The notes: a model not told the origin generated them from the sequence alone. 64,000 bases of DNA from SIG598 sp045580875 (GCA_045580875.1 JAZNOP010000005.1:7501-71500), one strand, 5' to 3'. Shown: positions 1-10,269, counted from the stretch's first letter. Program-made: numbers and translations.

Positions 1-426
1 ATTGAGTACTTCGTTCTGAATTACCTTTATCTCTGATTCTTCTGCAACACGAAAATCAGGAGCAATGCCTGCAGACGCAAAAAATTCACGGAGACAGGAG
101 GAACAGAATGAATGTATTGTGCCGATCGTTGCCTTTTTCAGCAGCAGCTTCTGTCTGCGAAGATGCAGGTTCTGAGGTTCCTGTTCAAGCCGCTCAGATA
201 AAGCCCTGTTAAGGCGTTCGCGCATTTCGGCGGCGGCATCTCTCATGAACGTGACAATAAGAAGACGGTCGGCTGAAACCGGATTCTGAGTATCGGTCAG
301 AAGACCGATTACACGTTCGACAAGGACAGTAGTCTTGCCGGAGCCGGCAGCAGCAGATACAAGTACAGTGCCTCCGCGGGTTTCAGCAGCCCAGAGCTGT
401 TCGGTGGTAAAACGTTCCTTACCCAT
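1..426 (-). CDS. addA: ATP-dependent helicase/nuclease subunit A, N-terminal fragment
   Basis: The first 142 codons are present; the rest lies beyond the left edge. AddA is the UvrD-like helicase and nuclease subunit of AddAB, which resects double-strand breaks for recombination. The translation starts MGKERFTTEQLWAAE and carries a Walker A motif, AAAGSGKTT, near residues 24-32, followed by the FMRDAAAEMRERL segment typical of motif Ia. The start ATG (424-426) lies inside the end of addB: the two genes overlap by 8 bp (ATGGGTAA), so AddA translation is probably coupled to AddB. The assignment rests on the motif order and on the addB neighbour. Confidence 0.93.
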   Translation of the reverse strand, partial: MGKERFTTEQLWAAETRGGTVLVSAAAGSGKTTVLVERVIGLLTDTQNPVSADRLLIVTFMRDAAAEMRERLNRALSERLEQEPQNLHLRRQKLLLKKATIGTIHSFCSSCLREFFASAGIAPDFRVAEESEIKVIQNEVLN

Positions 427-3400
427 TGTCTGTCGGATCCTCCTTCATCAGTCTTGCCATTTCCATCAGGGCAGCATCATTTGCGCCCTTGTATTTAGGG
501 CGAAGCTCTCCCTCGTAACGGCATACAGGATAATAATCGCAGCCCGAACAGGGAGAATAGGTGTCGTTTACAGGATCAGGTGAGATGTGTCCGTCGGCGA
601 GCTCTCCGCACATCTGTGCAAGCTTCCAGCGGACAAAACGCCCGACTATTTCATATCCGGTTGGTGTTATCAGATAATTAAGGCTGCTTTTGCTCAGTGT
701 ACCTTTTTGCGTGAAAGTGACCGGAATATATTTTCCGCCGAGTCCATTCTCCATTGCGTTGCAGATAAAAGCATCGTCACTGCCGTCGATAATCAAACCC
801 TTGCGGCGGAGAGCGGAGTCTATATCGCCTTTTATTTTGAATTCTTCAGCATGACGATCCTCTGACGGTGCATCGGTGTAAGCAGGACAATACAGGATTC
901 CGGCAGGCACAGTATTTGTGAATCTGCCGTTATCCGGGCGGCATATCTCGCCGAGATATATCAGCATCTGCATATTAAGACCCTCTATAACGTCACTTAG
1001 CAGGAATGATTTTGAATTGGTCTTATAGTCGATAACGCGCAGATAGGTGTGACCGTTGTGCTCCCAGCAGTCAACGCGGTCTATTTTGCCGATTATACTG
1101 GCTGTGCGACCGTCGGAAAGCGGAATTGAGGACGGTTTCACCTCACCGTCATTTGAAATTTCAAGCTCATGAGAAACCGGCTGGAAATCACTTCCTGACA
1201 GTTCGTTTGCCATGTTGAGTATAAGTGCGGTAAGGCTGAACCGCATCTGCTGAAGCTGATACAGGAAAGTGCGGCTCTTGTTTTCGATGCCGCCCATTTC
1301 TTTCTCAAGGTATTCATTGAGCAATTCATCGACACGTTCGCTGATGCTGTCGGGATTGTCAAGCAATGAGGAGAAAGATTCGCCGCCAAGAGAAGTGAAG
1401 ATATGCTCAAGTACATAATGAACTACCGTACCGAACTGCAGGCTGTCAAGAGCTGCACGGCGGCGGGGTTTAATATATAGTCCGTAACGGCAGAAAAAGT
1501 TGAACCGGCATTTATGGAAGGCTTCAGCCTGAGAGGAAGAGATTCGCATACGCCCGCCGAAAAGCCGCTGAGCAGATTCTTTGCTTGCCAGGCGCGGGAG
1601 ATTACGGCAGGCAGCACTTTTTACTGATTCAAGCTTTGCGGAAAGCGTGTCGTTTTCTGAAAGAACGTCGGCTAACGTCGCGGATTCAATGCTGCTGTTC
1701 CAGTAACGCGCAGCAAGCTCAAATGCTGCAGCAGGTGCTTCGATGTCACTGACGGATAATGAATGTGATTCTGTGAGCTGACGGGCATTCGGAACACACT
1801 TGAGCACTTCGGCAATGCATTCAGACGCAAAGGTGCGCTCGCTGCCGCTTTCACATCCTTTGGGATAACATATATAAAGTCGTTCAGAGGCGGCGGAGAG
1901 TGCATTATAAGCCATAAGACGTTCATCAAGCAGATCATACTCAAAGGTTTCTGAAACATGAAGATCAAGTTCTTCAAGAAGTCGACGGCGCTCGTCATCA
2001 GTGAAAACGCCGGTCGATGACGGAGTTGCAGGGAATTCACCCTCGACAGCGCCAACTATGAATACTGCTTTGGGTGCGGTTACGCGTATGCGGTCTGCGC
2101 CACCGAAAGTGACGTCATCAAGTCCGTGAGGAATATGACCGATATCGCACCGGTTTATCATCAGAGAAATATATGTCGAGAAGCTGTCGCGGGGAATCGC
2201 ATTTTGTCCGAATATTGATGCAATCTGATCGAGTATTGACATCAATGCGTCCCATAGCTGTGCCTGTTCCTCGGCATACACAGTGTCAAGTCTTGAGCAT
2301 AACTGCCCGAGCATTTCCGGTACACCTGCATCGGTAAGCAGTTCATAAACAGCTGCTGCCATGGAGAGACCGGTGCCTTTTGTGAGTTTTTCGGAAAAAG
2401 AGGTAAGAAGAGAAATGGCTCGTGTGCGCACACTGTTTATCCGGTCAAGCTTCTGCTGATCAGATTCCTTTATCTGGAAGCCAAATCCTTCAGGACTTTG
2501 TCTGAATTCATCATGCCATTCGCGTCCCTTTACATTCCAGACAAAGCAATAGTTCTCGAGTTCGGCAACTGATGAAGTATCTATGCCCTCGATAAGTCCG
2601 GTCTTCAGCCAGCGAAGAATATCATCGCACTGCCAGCCGCGGTAGACGATTTCAAGCGCGGTGAGTACGAACTGCATGAGTGAGCATGCCGCAGCATCAC
2701 TCCTGCGGTCAAGGAAGCAGGGGATACCCTGCAGTGTGAGTGCGTCGTGAGCCAGATCACTGTATGTTCCTTCGTCACGTGCAATTATAGCGATATCTCT
2801 GCAGCGATATCCTTCTTCACGAAGCAGTCTGCGGCATTCTCTTGCGCAGAATTCCATTTCGCTGTAGCGGCTGTCGGCGGCATAAATTGTGATGTCATCG
2901 GTTGCCTCTGTGTATGGTGAAGGACGGTCAGTGTAACGGTATATTCCGCTTTCAGCTGAAGCGAGCGCAGGTGAGAGAAAACGGTGACGCTTGCTCAGAA
3001 TGACAGACGGCGCAGCCGGAATGTTATGCTTTGCAGCAGTTGCCCGAAGTGATTCGGCAGTTTTAAGCGAGGTTGTGAAAAGTCCGTCAAGAGTACCATC
3101 GCCGGTGTTCTCTGCGCATATGGTAATTACACATTTCTCCGACTGCTGCATTATGCGCGAAATCACCTGCATCTCCTGTCCGGTGAAACTTCGGAAAGAG
3201 TCAATTATAACTACAGAACCCTCAAAAAAACGGTGCTCACCAAGCTGCTCCCACAATCTGGTAAGGTCGTCCATCGGGTCAAGTGCAGTCTGAGCAACAA
3301 TCGCCTCGTAAGCTCCAAAAATAAGAGCAAGCTCAGTGAGCTTGCGGCGGAGCGTTCCACTTGCGTGCGGTGCTGCCTCAGCAAGCATGGCTGGTGTGAT

Positions 3401-3790
3401 CGCGCAGAGCTTGAATTCTTTTACAGCATCAAGAAGATGCTCGATGAAATTTGATGACGGCTGCTTGCCGCTGTAATATTCAAGCTGGCTGTTCAGAGAG
3501 GTAAGTGCAAGACCCATAGCTGCAACACGACCGCAGTCATCAAGTCTGCGTCCGGAAGCGGAGTTCCCGAGTCTGGATACCTTCTCAGCAAGTCGGGTAA
3601 AGCTGTATATTTCAACCTTCTGCGCATTGCGTGCGCCAAGCATTGAAAGCATGGCACGTTCTGTTTCAAAGGAGAATTGTTCAGGTACAATGAGAACAGG
3701 TCTGCCGCCGGATTCGACAGTTTCACGGGCAAGTGTACGTGCGTATTCGGTCTTTCCGCAGCCGGCACCGCCGTATACTAACTGGAGCAT
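419..3790 (-). CDS. addB: ATP-dependent helicase/deoxyribonuclease subunit B
   Basis: A 1,123-aa AddB, close to the usual family length. It partners AddA in processing double-strand DNA ends. Residues 7-14 form a Walker A motif (GGAGCGKT). The C-terminal nuclease has the RVIDYKTNSK motif. Four cysteines are placed as in the known AddB 4Fe-4S cluster: one in FHKCRFNFFC and three in CSGCDYYPVC near the C-terminus. The start ATG follows GAGGTG. Gene order addB-addA with an 8-bp overlap is the Firmicutes arrangement. Nothing looks broken. Confidence 0.96.
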   Translation of the reverse strand: MLQLVYGGAGCGKTEYARTLARETVESGGRPVLIVPEQFSFETERAMLSMLGARNAQKVEIYSFTRLAEKVSRLGNSASGRRLDDCGRVAAMGLALTSLNSQLEYYSGKQPSSNFIEHLLDAVKEFKLCAITPAMLAEAAPHASGTLRRKLTELALIFGAYEAIVAQTALDPMDDLTRLWEQLGEHRFFEGSVVIIDSFRSFTGQEMQVISRIMQQSEKCVITICAENTGDGTLDGLFTTSLKTAESLRATAAKHNIPAAPSVILSKRHRFLSPALASAESGIYRYTDRPSPYTEATDDITIYAADSRYSEMEFCARECRRLLREEGYRCRDIAIIARDEGTYSDLAHDALTLQGIPCFLDRRSDAAACSLMQFVLTALEIVYRGWQCDDILRWLKTGLIEGIDTSSVAELENYCFVWNVKGREWHDEFRQSPEGFGFQIKESDQQKLDRINSVRTRAISLLTSFSEKLTKGTGLSMAAAVYELLTDAGVPEMLGQLCSRLDTVYAEEQAQLWDALMSILDQIASIFGQNAIPRDSFSTYISLMINRCDIGHIPHGLDDVTFGGADRIRVTAPKAVFIVGAVEGEFPATPSSTGVFTDDERRRLLEELDLHVSETFEYDLLDERLMAYNALSAASERLYICYPKGCESGSERTFASECIAEVLKCVPNARQLTESHSLSVSDIEAPAAAFELAARYWNSSIESATLADVLSENDTLSAKLESVKSAACRNLPRLASKESAQRLFGGRMRISSSQAEAFHKCRFNFFCRYGLYIKPRRRAALDSLQFGTVVHYVLEHIFTSLGGESFSSLLDNPDSISERVDELLNEYLEKEMGGIENKSRTFLYQLQQMRFSLTALILNMANELSGSDFQPVSHELEISNDGEVKPSSIPLSDGRTASIIGKIDRVDCWEHNGHTYLRVIDYKTNSKSFLLSDVIEGLNMQMLIYLGEICRPDNGRFTNTVPAGILYCPAYTDAPSEDRHAEEFKIKGDIDSALRRKGLIIDGSDDAFICNAMENGLGGKYIPVTFTQKGTLSKSSLNYLITPTGYEIVGRFVRWKLAQMCGELADGHISPDPVNDTYSPCSGCDYYPVCRYEGELRPKYKGANDAALMEMARLMKEDPTDNG

Positions 3791-3828
3791 TAAATCACCT
3801 CATGGACAGTAATTTTTCAGATAAATGT

Positions 3829-3857
3829 ATTTTACACCAAATGATAAAAGAAGTAAA
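3829..3857 (-). promoter_or_regulatory. Predicted sigma-A promoter of addBA
   Basis: Reading the minus strand, TTTACT (3852-3857) and TAAAAT (3829-3834) are 17 bp apart, about 40 bp upstream of the addB start. Good spacing, moderate -35. Confidence 0.6.
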
Positions 3858-3916
3858 CTTTCGCAAAACAATTAGTTTGCATGAATAAAAGATACAGAAT
3901 ATAAAGCGTGTGAATG

Positions 3917-3946
3917 TTGCAAATATGCATATATATATGTTATAAT
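3917..3946 (+). promoter_or_regulatory. Predicted sigma-A promoter of the glycopolymer cluster
   Basis: TTGCAA (3917-3922), an 18-bp spacer and a perfect TATAAT (3941-3946), 48 bp upstream of the ATG at 3995. It is divergent from the addBA promoter. Confidence 0.65.
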
Positions 3947-3994
3947 TATTTCTAATTACTATAATGGAAATTATAATGAGGAGAGTGAGTCTGA

Positions 3995-5548
3995 ATGAGC
4001 CGCATAATTGAATGGATAAAACAGAATCGCAGGCTTTCGGCGGTCATTCTAGTACATATACTTTTTCTGTCGTTCTTTATGTATTTTACCAGCCGTACAG
4101 GAATGTTCAATGATGATTACGGCTATATGTATATGTTCTCCCGTGAAGATAAGCTGATAAATGACCGTGTGGACAGCATTGCGGAAGTTTTCAGGTCTCA
4201 GTATGAGCATTATTTCATAATGAATGGCCGTTCTGTGGCGCATACCCTGCTGCAGACGGTGCTGATGCTTGGCAAGGGCTGGTTCTGTGTGCTGAATACA
4301 GCTGTATATTTTCTCCTTAGCTTCAGTATGTATCAGCTCGTAAGAAAAAAAGACGAACACAGCCCTCTGCTGCAGATTCTTGTGTATCTTGTGCCGTGGG
4401 TAATGTTTGCTGAGTACGGAAAGGTACTGCTTGTCAGCTATCTTTCGGTTAATTACCTGTGGTCAATTGCCTTTATAGCAGCAATGCTTGTGCCGTTCAA
4501 GAAACTTTATGACGGCGTTGACTGCCTTGAAAAAATGCCGGAACTTGGCGCCTCTTTGATGCTTGCAGCAGGAATAGTAACCGGCTGGCTGAGCGAGAAC
4601 GGCAGTGCTGCCATGTTATTCATTGTCGGCTGTATGGGGTTGTATTATCTCATTGCACGAAAAAAAATACCTGTATGGTGTATTACAGGATTTGTCGGTA
4701 TGCTCATCGGGTTTCTGGCAATGCTGCTTGCACCTGGTTACGATGTTCGTCAGGAGTCATGGGGAGAATACAGCTATGTGTTCCAGTTCATGAAGATATC
4801 TGTCTATCATGTTCTCCCGTATTTCTGGTACATATTGGCTGCACTGCTTTGCGTTTTTGGCATAGCTGCAATCAGAATAGAAAAAGAAATTACAAAGAAG
4901 TTTAAGCAGGCAGCGCTTATTGCACTGACCGCTGCCGTGCTTTTCGGTATCTGCTTTGCGCTTATGCCCGCAGAAGGTCGTTCGGAGTATATGCTTGTTA
5001 TTCTTGCAGCTGCGGCTGCCGCTGCGGTATCTGCAGTAGTAATGGCAGTGAAAAAAGGCGAATGCATGACCGATCTCGCCGCTCCTGCGGCGTTCATGGT
5101 TACCGGATTTGTCGCAACCTATGCGATGATCGCCTCGCCGATGTTTGAGACACGCTCAGAGCTTCCGTTTCTTATTCTTTTCAGCTGCGGTGCCCTTTAT
5201 GTGATCTGTCAGTTTATCACCGAACTGTCTGTGCTGTTCAGAACAGATAAGATAAAACCGATATTGCTGGCCGCTGCTTCGATCTATGCTGTCGTCTCAC
5301 TTTGTGCAGCTGTTCCGGCTGTGAATTACGGATATGAGCAGTTCAAAGCCCGCGAGGAATTGATCGCAGAACAGAAGGCTGCAGGGAACAACGATGTAGT
5401 GCTGCCTGCGTATGATATTCCGGAAAACATACATGTAGGACTTCATAATATGGGCTTTAACGATCCGGAATACTGGCTGACCGAAGCAACCTGCTGGTAT
5501 TACGGTGTTGATTCGGTTACCTATGAGCTTGAAGAGAGTCCGAACTGA
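3995..5548 (+). CDS. Polytopic membrane protein, DUF6056/GT-C-like
   Basis: A 517-aa protein with a cytoplasmic N-terminus and about a dozen hydrophobic segments. After the first membrane segment comes a loop with MFNDDYGYMYMF. The acidic pair there resembles the first-loop Asp motif of GT-C membrane glycosyltransferases and of the DUF6056 family. A soluble tail of about 60 residues follows the last segment (ending near residue 450). GAGGAGAG precedes the ATG. It is the first gene of a three-gene cluster with a GT4 glycosyltransferase and a flippase, so a role in assembling a surface or secreted polysaccharide is likely. The family name is from memory of the motif and is moderate; the catalytic role is inference. 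Confidence 0.6.
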   Translation: MSRIIEWIKQNRRLSAVILVHILFLSFFMYFTSRTGMFNDDYGYMYMFSREDKLINDRVDSIAEVFRSQYEHYFIMNGRSVAHTLLQTVLMLGKGWFCVLNTAVYFLLSFSMYQLVRKKDEHSPLLQILVYLVPWVMFAEYGKVLLVSYLSVNYLWSIAFIAAMLVPFKKLYDGVDCLEKMPELGASLMLAAGIVTGWLSENGSAAMLFIVGCMGLYYLIARKKIPVWCITGFVGMLIGFLAMLLAPGYDVRQESWGEYSYVFQFMKISVYHVLPYFWYILAALLCVFGIAAIRIEKEITKKFKQAALIALTAAVLFGICFALMPAEGRSEYMLVILAAAAAAAVSAVVMAVKKGECMTDLAAPAAFMVTGFVATYAMIASPMFETRSELPFLILFSCGALYVICQFITELSVLFRTDKIKPILLAAASIYAVVSLCAAVPAVNYGYEQFKAREELIAEQKAAGNNDVVLPAYDIPENIHVGLHNMGFNDPEYWLTEATCWYYGVDSVTYELEESPN

Positions 5549-5583
5549 ATAATCTGAAATAACTCCCGTAAGGAGAGAAGAAA

Positions 5584-6915
5584 ATGAAAAAGATACTTAT
5601 CATCAGCTATGTTTTTGCACCGCGCGCTGAAATCGGTGCAGTGCGGTGGACAAAGCTTGCAAAATATCTTCAGGACCATGACATCATATCAGATGTTATC
5701 ACACTTGTTGAAACAAAGGATCAGGACGAACTGCTGGCACGCGATGCAGAGCAGCTTAAGGGTCGGATTTTTCGCATAAGCCACTCAGAAGAGTCGTTCA
5801 TGCCGAAGTTTACCCCCAGAAAACCCTATGCAGAGAAGGTTGATGCGGCGCTTGTAGGAATCAACCGCTTCAAGCGCGGGCGCTTTGGCATGTATCTGCA
5901 GAATCTGCGCGGAAAAAAAGCAAGAATGCAGGGAATGTGGAAAAGCTATTATCAGGGGCAGGATTTCTGCGATCAGACGATAAAGTATATTCAGGAGAAT
6001 GGAATCCGCCCTGATGAATACGACGATGTAGTAGTATCTTTCGGTCCGGTTGGATCAGCTCTTGTTGCGGCAAAGCTTAAGGAACTGTATCCGGATTGCC
6101 GCCTTGTCATGGATTTCCGTGATCCTATGAACAATTTCCAGCAGCCAGCTGATATGAACAGACTGTATGAGGGCATACAGGATAAGCTCTGCGAGGTGGC
6201 TGATGTAGTTATAGCAGTCGGCAACAGCGGTTATGCCGATAAGATTTTCAAAGCAGAAGATAAATCAAAACTTCATGTAATTACAAACGGATATGACCCG
6301 GCAGACAAAGAGGGAATAGAAGCTGTAAACGACGGCAAGTTTTCTTTTGTTTTTACCGGTTCTCTTTACGATGGCCTCAGAGATATTTCTTCACTTTTCG
6401 AGGTGCTTTCAGCTCTTGTCAAAGACGGTGTGATACGCCGGGAGGATATAGTCTTCAAGCACGCAGGCGGAAATTTCCCGAAGCTTATGGTACAGGCGCA
6501 GAGATATGGAATGGGCGATGTGCTTCGCGATTATGGTATGATAACGAGAAGACAGTGCCTTGAACTTCAGAGAAGCACCAGGTTTCTTGTGTTCTCAAGC
6601 TGGAACTTCAGAAATAAAGAGTGTACACTTAATGGAAAACTCTTTGAATATATGCTGATGGAGCGTCCGATAATCGGTATTGCAACAGGCGATGTTCCGA
6701 ACAGCGAGGGAAGACAGATTGTAGAAGCCTGTAATGTCGGTGTTGTCTACGAACACGGCGATAAAAAAGCCAGCCGTGCCGCTCTGTATGAATATCTCAA
6801 GGCAGATTATGAACGTTATAAACAGGGACTTGACAGTCTGTATGAACCGGTACAGAGTGAGCTTGAGAAATACGACTACCGCAATATTGCTGAGCGAATT
6901 GCAAAGCTGCTTTGA
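5584..6915 (+). CDS. Glycosyltransferase family 4-like protein
   Basis: A 443-aa GT-B-type glycosyltransferase. The N-terminal domain opens with ILIISYVFAPRAEIGAVRW, the GT4 pattern of a first beta strand, a Gly-rich turn and a conserved Arg before the first helix. The C-terminal domain contains FVFTGSLYDG and, near residue 345, LNGKLFEYMLMERPI, the E-x7-E-like nucleotide-sugar binding region. No signal peptide or membrane segment, so it should act on the cytoplasmic face. AAGGAGAG precedes the ATG, 35 bp after the upstream membrane protein. It probably adds sugars to a lipid-linked polymer. Donor and acceptor cannot be read from the sequence. Confidence 0.85.
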   Translation: MKKILIISYVFAPRAEIGAVRWTKLAKYLQDHDIISDVITLVETKDQDELLARDAEQLKGRIFRISHSEESFMPKFTPRKPYAEKVDAALVGINRFKRGRFGMYLQNLRGKKARMQGMWKSYYQGQDFCDQTIKYIQENGIRPDEYDDVVVSFGPVGSALVAAKLKELYPDCRLVMDFRDPMNNFQQPADMNRLYEGIQDKLCEVADVVIAVGNSGYADKIFKAEDKSKLHVITNGYDPADKEGIEAVNDGKFSFVFTGSLYDGLRDISSLFEVLSALVKDGVIRREDIVFKHAGGNFPKLMVQAQRYGMGDVLRDYGMITRRQCLELQRSTRFLVFSSWNFRNKECTLNGKLFEYMLMERPIIGIATGDVPNSEGRQIVEACNVGVVYEHGDKKASRAALYEYLKADYERYKQGLDSLYEPVQSELEKYDYRNIAERIAKLL

Positions 6916-6947
6916 TATTGTCTGTATTCTGAACGGAGGATTGAAAT

Positions 6948-8534
6948 TTGGCTTCATCTTCATCTGGTATAAAGCAGTCATCGATTGCTGATAAATCCAT
7001 ACTTCTGACTATCTCAAGTCTTGCCTCAAAGGTGATATCTCTTGCGGCAACGATGATAGTTACGCGAATGCTTGATGAAACAGCATACGCTACATACAAG
7101 CAGGTTTTTCTTGCGTTCAATCTTGTTCTGCCGTTTCTGGCTCTTGGATTGTCTCACGGTTTGTTTTATTATCTGCCGTTTGAAAAGAAAAGGGTGCGCG
7201 GAAGGGTCTATGACTGCTATGCGGTATTACTGACATCAGGTGTTCTGTTTTCACTGTTTATCCTGCTTGGCGGTAATGTGCTGCTTGCGAAACGCTTTAA
7301 TAACCCTGAGGTTGAGCAGCTTCTGCGGCTGATAATTCCGTATGTGATAGCGGTTGTACTTACGCAGTGTACTGCGGCGGTTTTCAACATAATGAACCGC
7401 GTGCGTATGTATACGGTCTACATGGTCGCATCAGGTCTGATATCAAATCTTGTGCTTATTGCGGCAATATTGCTTGCTCCGACAGCGAAAAGTGCAGTTC
7501 TGTCAATGGTAGTATGCAAAACGGCAGAGTGCATTATAGTAATGATGCTTACGTCGAGAATACTGCCGAAGGACGACAGCCGTCCAAGCCTTAAGGCGAT
7601 AAAGGAAATACTTGCGTTTTCAATTCCTATGGGAGTTGCAGGAATGATCGGTACATTCTCGACACAGCTTGACTCACTCTTTGTTGCGTCAATGAGCTCA
7701 CCTGAGGAATATGCTGTATATACTGTTGGTGCGCACGAACTTATCCTTATAGGCACGATTTCCGCCTCGGTTACAACAGCTGTAACACCGCAGATGAGAG
7801 TAACCGTAGCAGAGGGCAGGCTCAAAGAGTGCGGAGATCTTTATCAGTTTGCGGCAAAGAGGATGGCTTCTGTTCTTGTGCCGATGATGTGCTTTTTCTG
7901 GGTCTGGGCAGGTGAATTCATCACTTTTGTCTACTCAGGAAAATATATTGGTGCGGTGTGGATATTCAGAGTGTATCTCATCTACTTCCTGCTCAGAATT
8001 GTTGTTACCGGTCAGGTGTTTTCATCACTCGGAATGGGAAAATATATCCTGTCACGTGCAATACTGACATGTGTGCTCAATGCAATTTTGAATTATGTCG
8101 GAATAAAGCTTGTCGGACCTATAGGTGCGGCAATTGCAACCGTTTTGTCCGGCGGACTTGTGTTCATGTTCTCTACAGCTCCGATGCTTAAGAAAAAGCT
8201 TGGAATGAGACTTGTCGACACATTCCCGATAAAGACTGCGCTGGGAAGTATACTTCTTGGAATGGGCTGCGGATATGCAGTTGACCTGCTGCTTGGCGGA
8301 AGAGTGGTTCCATGGTTGGTCGGATTGATAAATCTTGAATCATTCCTTGACGCAGAGATGGTATCGACAGTCAGTTCAGCGATTGAACTTGCACTTTGCT
8401 GCGTGCTTTATGTTGCATTGTTTGCTCCGCTTGCAATGCTTACAATGCGCAGTGACTATGAATGGATTGTCAGAAAAATTAAATCAATTCTCTCAAAGAC
8501 TTTCGGAAGAAAGCCTGCGATTGAAGAAAAATAG
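6948..8534 (+). CDS. MOP-superfamily polysaccharide flippase (Wzx/MurJ-like)
   Basis: A 528-aa integral membrane protein with the 12 to 14 hydrophobic segments of the polysaccharide transporter family. It starts with the family signature LLTISSLASKVISLAATMIVTR. Such proteins flip lipid-linked oligosaccharides across the membrane. The start is TTG at 6948: GGAGGA lies 7 bp upstream, and no in-frame ATG with a ribosome site lies nearby. A charged tail of about 30 residues follows the last segment. The gene lies 32 bp after the glycosyltransferase and closes the cluster before a strong terminator. Substrate unknown. Confidence 0.85.
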   Translation: MASSSSGIKQSSIADKSILLTISSLASKVISLAATMIVTRMLDETAYATYKQVFLAFNLVLPFLALGLSHGLFYYLPFEKKRVRGRVYDCYAVLLTSGVLFSLFILLGGNVLLAKRFNNPEVEQLLRLIIPYVIAVVLTQCTAAVFNIMNRVRMYTVYMVASGLISNLVLIAAILLAPTAKSAVLSMVVCKTAECIIVMMLTSRILPKDDSRPSLKAIKEILAFSIPMGVAGMIGTFSTQLDSLFVASMSSPEEYAVYTVGAHELILIGTISASVTTAVTPQMRVTVAEGRLKECGDLYQFAAKRMASVLVPMMCFFWVWAGEFITFVYSGKYIGAVWIFRVYLIYFLLRIVVTGQVFSSLGMGKYILSRAILTCVLNAILNYVGIKLVGPIGAAIATVLSGGLVFMFSTAPMLKKKLGMRLVDTFPIKTALGSILLGMGCGYAVDLLLGGRVVPWLVGLINLESFLDAEMVSTVSSAIELALCCVLYVALFAPLAMLTMRSDYEWIVRKIKSILSKTFGRKPAIEEK

Positions 8535-8540
8535 TATATA

Positions 8541-8578
8541 AAAACGGCTGGCGCATTTTTCTGTGCCAGCCGTTTTTA
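8541..8578. terminator. Bidirectional intrinsic terminator
   Basis: A 12-bp perfect stem (8541-8552 with 8565-8576), with A and T runs on the two flanks, between the convergent flippase and phoR genes. Confidence 0.9.
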
Positions 8579-8622
8579 TATTGAAGTAAATTGCTGTTTG
8601 AAATTCAAGCTGCCATCAGCAC

Positions 8623-10269
8623 TCATTGGCACTGATTGAACGTGACAGTAATCTTTGTGCCTTCTCCGACACGGCTGTCAACACTGATATCAGCGTTGTG
8701 GTAGTTGGCTGCGTGACGAACGATAGAAAGACCAAGACCAGTGCCGCCGATTTCCTTTGACCGGCTCTTGTCTACACGGTAAAAACGCTCAAAAATACGC
8801 TCGTACATTTCAGCAGGGATACCAATACCGGTGTCGGTTACTGACAGCATAACCTTGTCGTCACTGCTGCTGATATCAACTGTAACCCGACCGCCTGGTT
8901 TGTTGTACTTTACTGCGTTGTCACAGAGGTTGAAAATCATTTCCTCGAGGATAGTCGGGACGCCGCTGACAACACCGCTTCCATTTATTGTAATGGTGAT
9001 ATCATTTGCCTCCGCGGAGTTGCTGAGAATATGTGCAACCGACTCAGCAATTGTTCTCAGCTCAACAAGGGTGTTTTCGTCTGCTATGGCATTTTCGTCA
9101 AGCTGAGAGAGTCTGAGAATGTCATTTACAAGCGAGATAAGGCGGGATGATTCATTCTGTATCATGCCGTAAAAACGGTTGACATCCTGCTGTGCAACAA
9201 TTCCGCCGGAGAGCATTTCTGCGGCAGCTTTTATGGATGTCAGCGGTGTCTTGAGTTCATGCGATACATTGGAAGTGAACTCACGCCGCATTGCTTCACG
9301 CCGCGACTTTTCTGTTATGTCGAGAATTATTGCGGCTGCGCCGCTTACCTCATTCTCGTTCATAACAGGGCTGGTAATGATTCTGTAATCAGCACCGCCG
9401 AATGAAACCTCGCATTCATCGCGCTTTCCGCTCAGTGCGGTATCTATAGCCTGAACAAGAGTGTTATTGCGGTCGATTACATTGCTTTCATGACCGAGAT
9501 CAAGAATACGGCGTGCACTTGAGTTGAATGATATGATTTCGCGTTTTTCATCAATAAGAAGAAATCCCTCGCTCATATTTCCTGTTATTGCGGTGAATTC
9601 CTCATGTTTTGAACGAAGCTCATCCATCTGACGCGAAATGAAGCTGTTCTGAGTTCTGATGCGTTTAATAAGCGGCACAAGCTCTCGGTAACAGGTTGAT
9701 TCATCAGGCGATGTGATGTTAAGATCATTTATCGGACGGATAATCCGGGCAGACATTCTGTTTGCGAAAATCGCAGATAAAATTACAACAGCAAGGGCAA
9801 GCAGCAGCAAAGAGCCGAAAACAAGTGAAAGCATTGTGCGGAAAGCCGGCTGCTGAGCCGAGAGCCTGAGTACTGTGTTGTCGGATAATCTTGAGGCGTA
9901 GCATAGTATTTTAGGCTGCCACAATGCAGTGTTTCTCAAATCCGAACCGCTGCCGTGTTCAAAAGCATCAGAAATTTCAGGATAGTCGGTTATGCAGACA
10001 TTATCTGAATCAGATGTGTTGCTGTATAAAACAGTACCGCTGTTGTCTACCAGAATGATGACGTTTTCTGACTCGAGACCGTCAAAAAATGACAGTCCTG
10101 ACTGCGAGATTCCGTGAGCGATGTATTGCGTCTCTTCGGCAAGCTCATCAATCAGCAGAGAGTTGAAATTGTAGTAGTATATTCCCATTATCAGCCCGAT
10201 TGTAATCAGCATGGTCAGAAGTGAGGCGATAATGATACTTGAAAAAATATTTCTTGTAAGAGAACGCAT
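8623..10269 (-). CDS. phoR: PhoR-like sensor histidine kinase
   Basis: A 548-aa membrane kinase. Two membrane segments (about 10-33 and 145-168) bracket an extracytoplasmic sensor region. A juxtamembrane stretch follows, then a PAS-like domain (about 215-320, with GFLLIDEKREIISFN). Next are the dimerization domain with FTSNVSHELKTPLTS, where the His is the phosphorylation site, and the ATP domain with N, G1 (DTGIGIP) and G2 (GTGLGLSI) boxes. This architecture is that of PhoR/WalK kinases. It lies 5 bp behind a Na/Pi cotransporter gene, so phosphate sensing is likely. No response regulator is adjacent; the PhoB-like regulator at 18,050-18,727 is the obvious partner. The gene symbol is inferred from architecture and context. 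Confidence 0.85.
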   Translation of the reverse strand: MRSLTRNIFSSIIIASLLTMLITIGLIMGIYYYNFNSLLIDELAEETQYIAHGISQSGLSFFDGLESENVIILVDNSGTVLYSNTSDSDNVCITDYPEISDAFEHGSGSDLRNTALWQPKILCYASRLSDNTVLRLSAQQPAFRTMLSLVFGSLLLLALAVVILSAIFANRMSARIIRPINDLNITSPDESTCYRELVPLIKRIRTQNSFISRQMDELRSKHEEFTAITGNMSEGFLLIDEKREIISFNSSARRILDLGHESNVIDRNNTLVQAIDTALSGKRDECEVSFGGADYRIITSPVMNENEVSGAAAIILDITEKSRREAMRREFTSNVSHELKTPLTSIKAAAEMLSGGIVAQQDVNRFYGMIQNESSRLISLVNDILRLSQLDENAIADENTLVELRTIAESVAHILSNSAEANDITITINGSGVVSGVPTILEEMIFNLCDNAVKYNKPGGRVTVDISSSDDKVMLSVTDTGIGIPAEMYERIFERFYRVDKSRSKEIGGTGLGLSIVRHAANYHNADISVDSRVGEGTKITVTFNQCQ

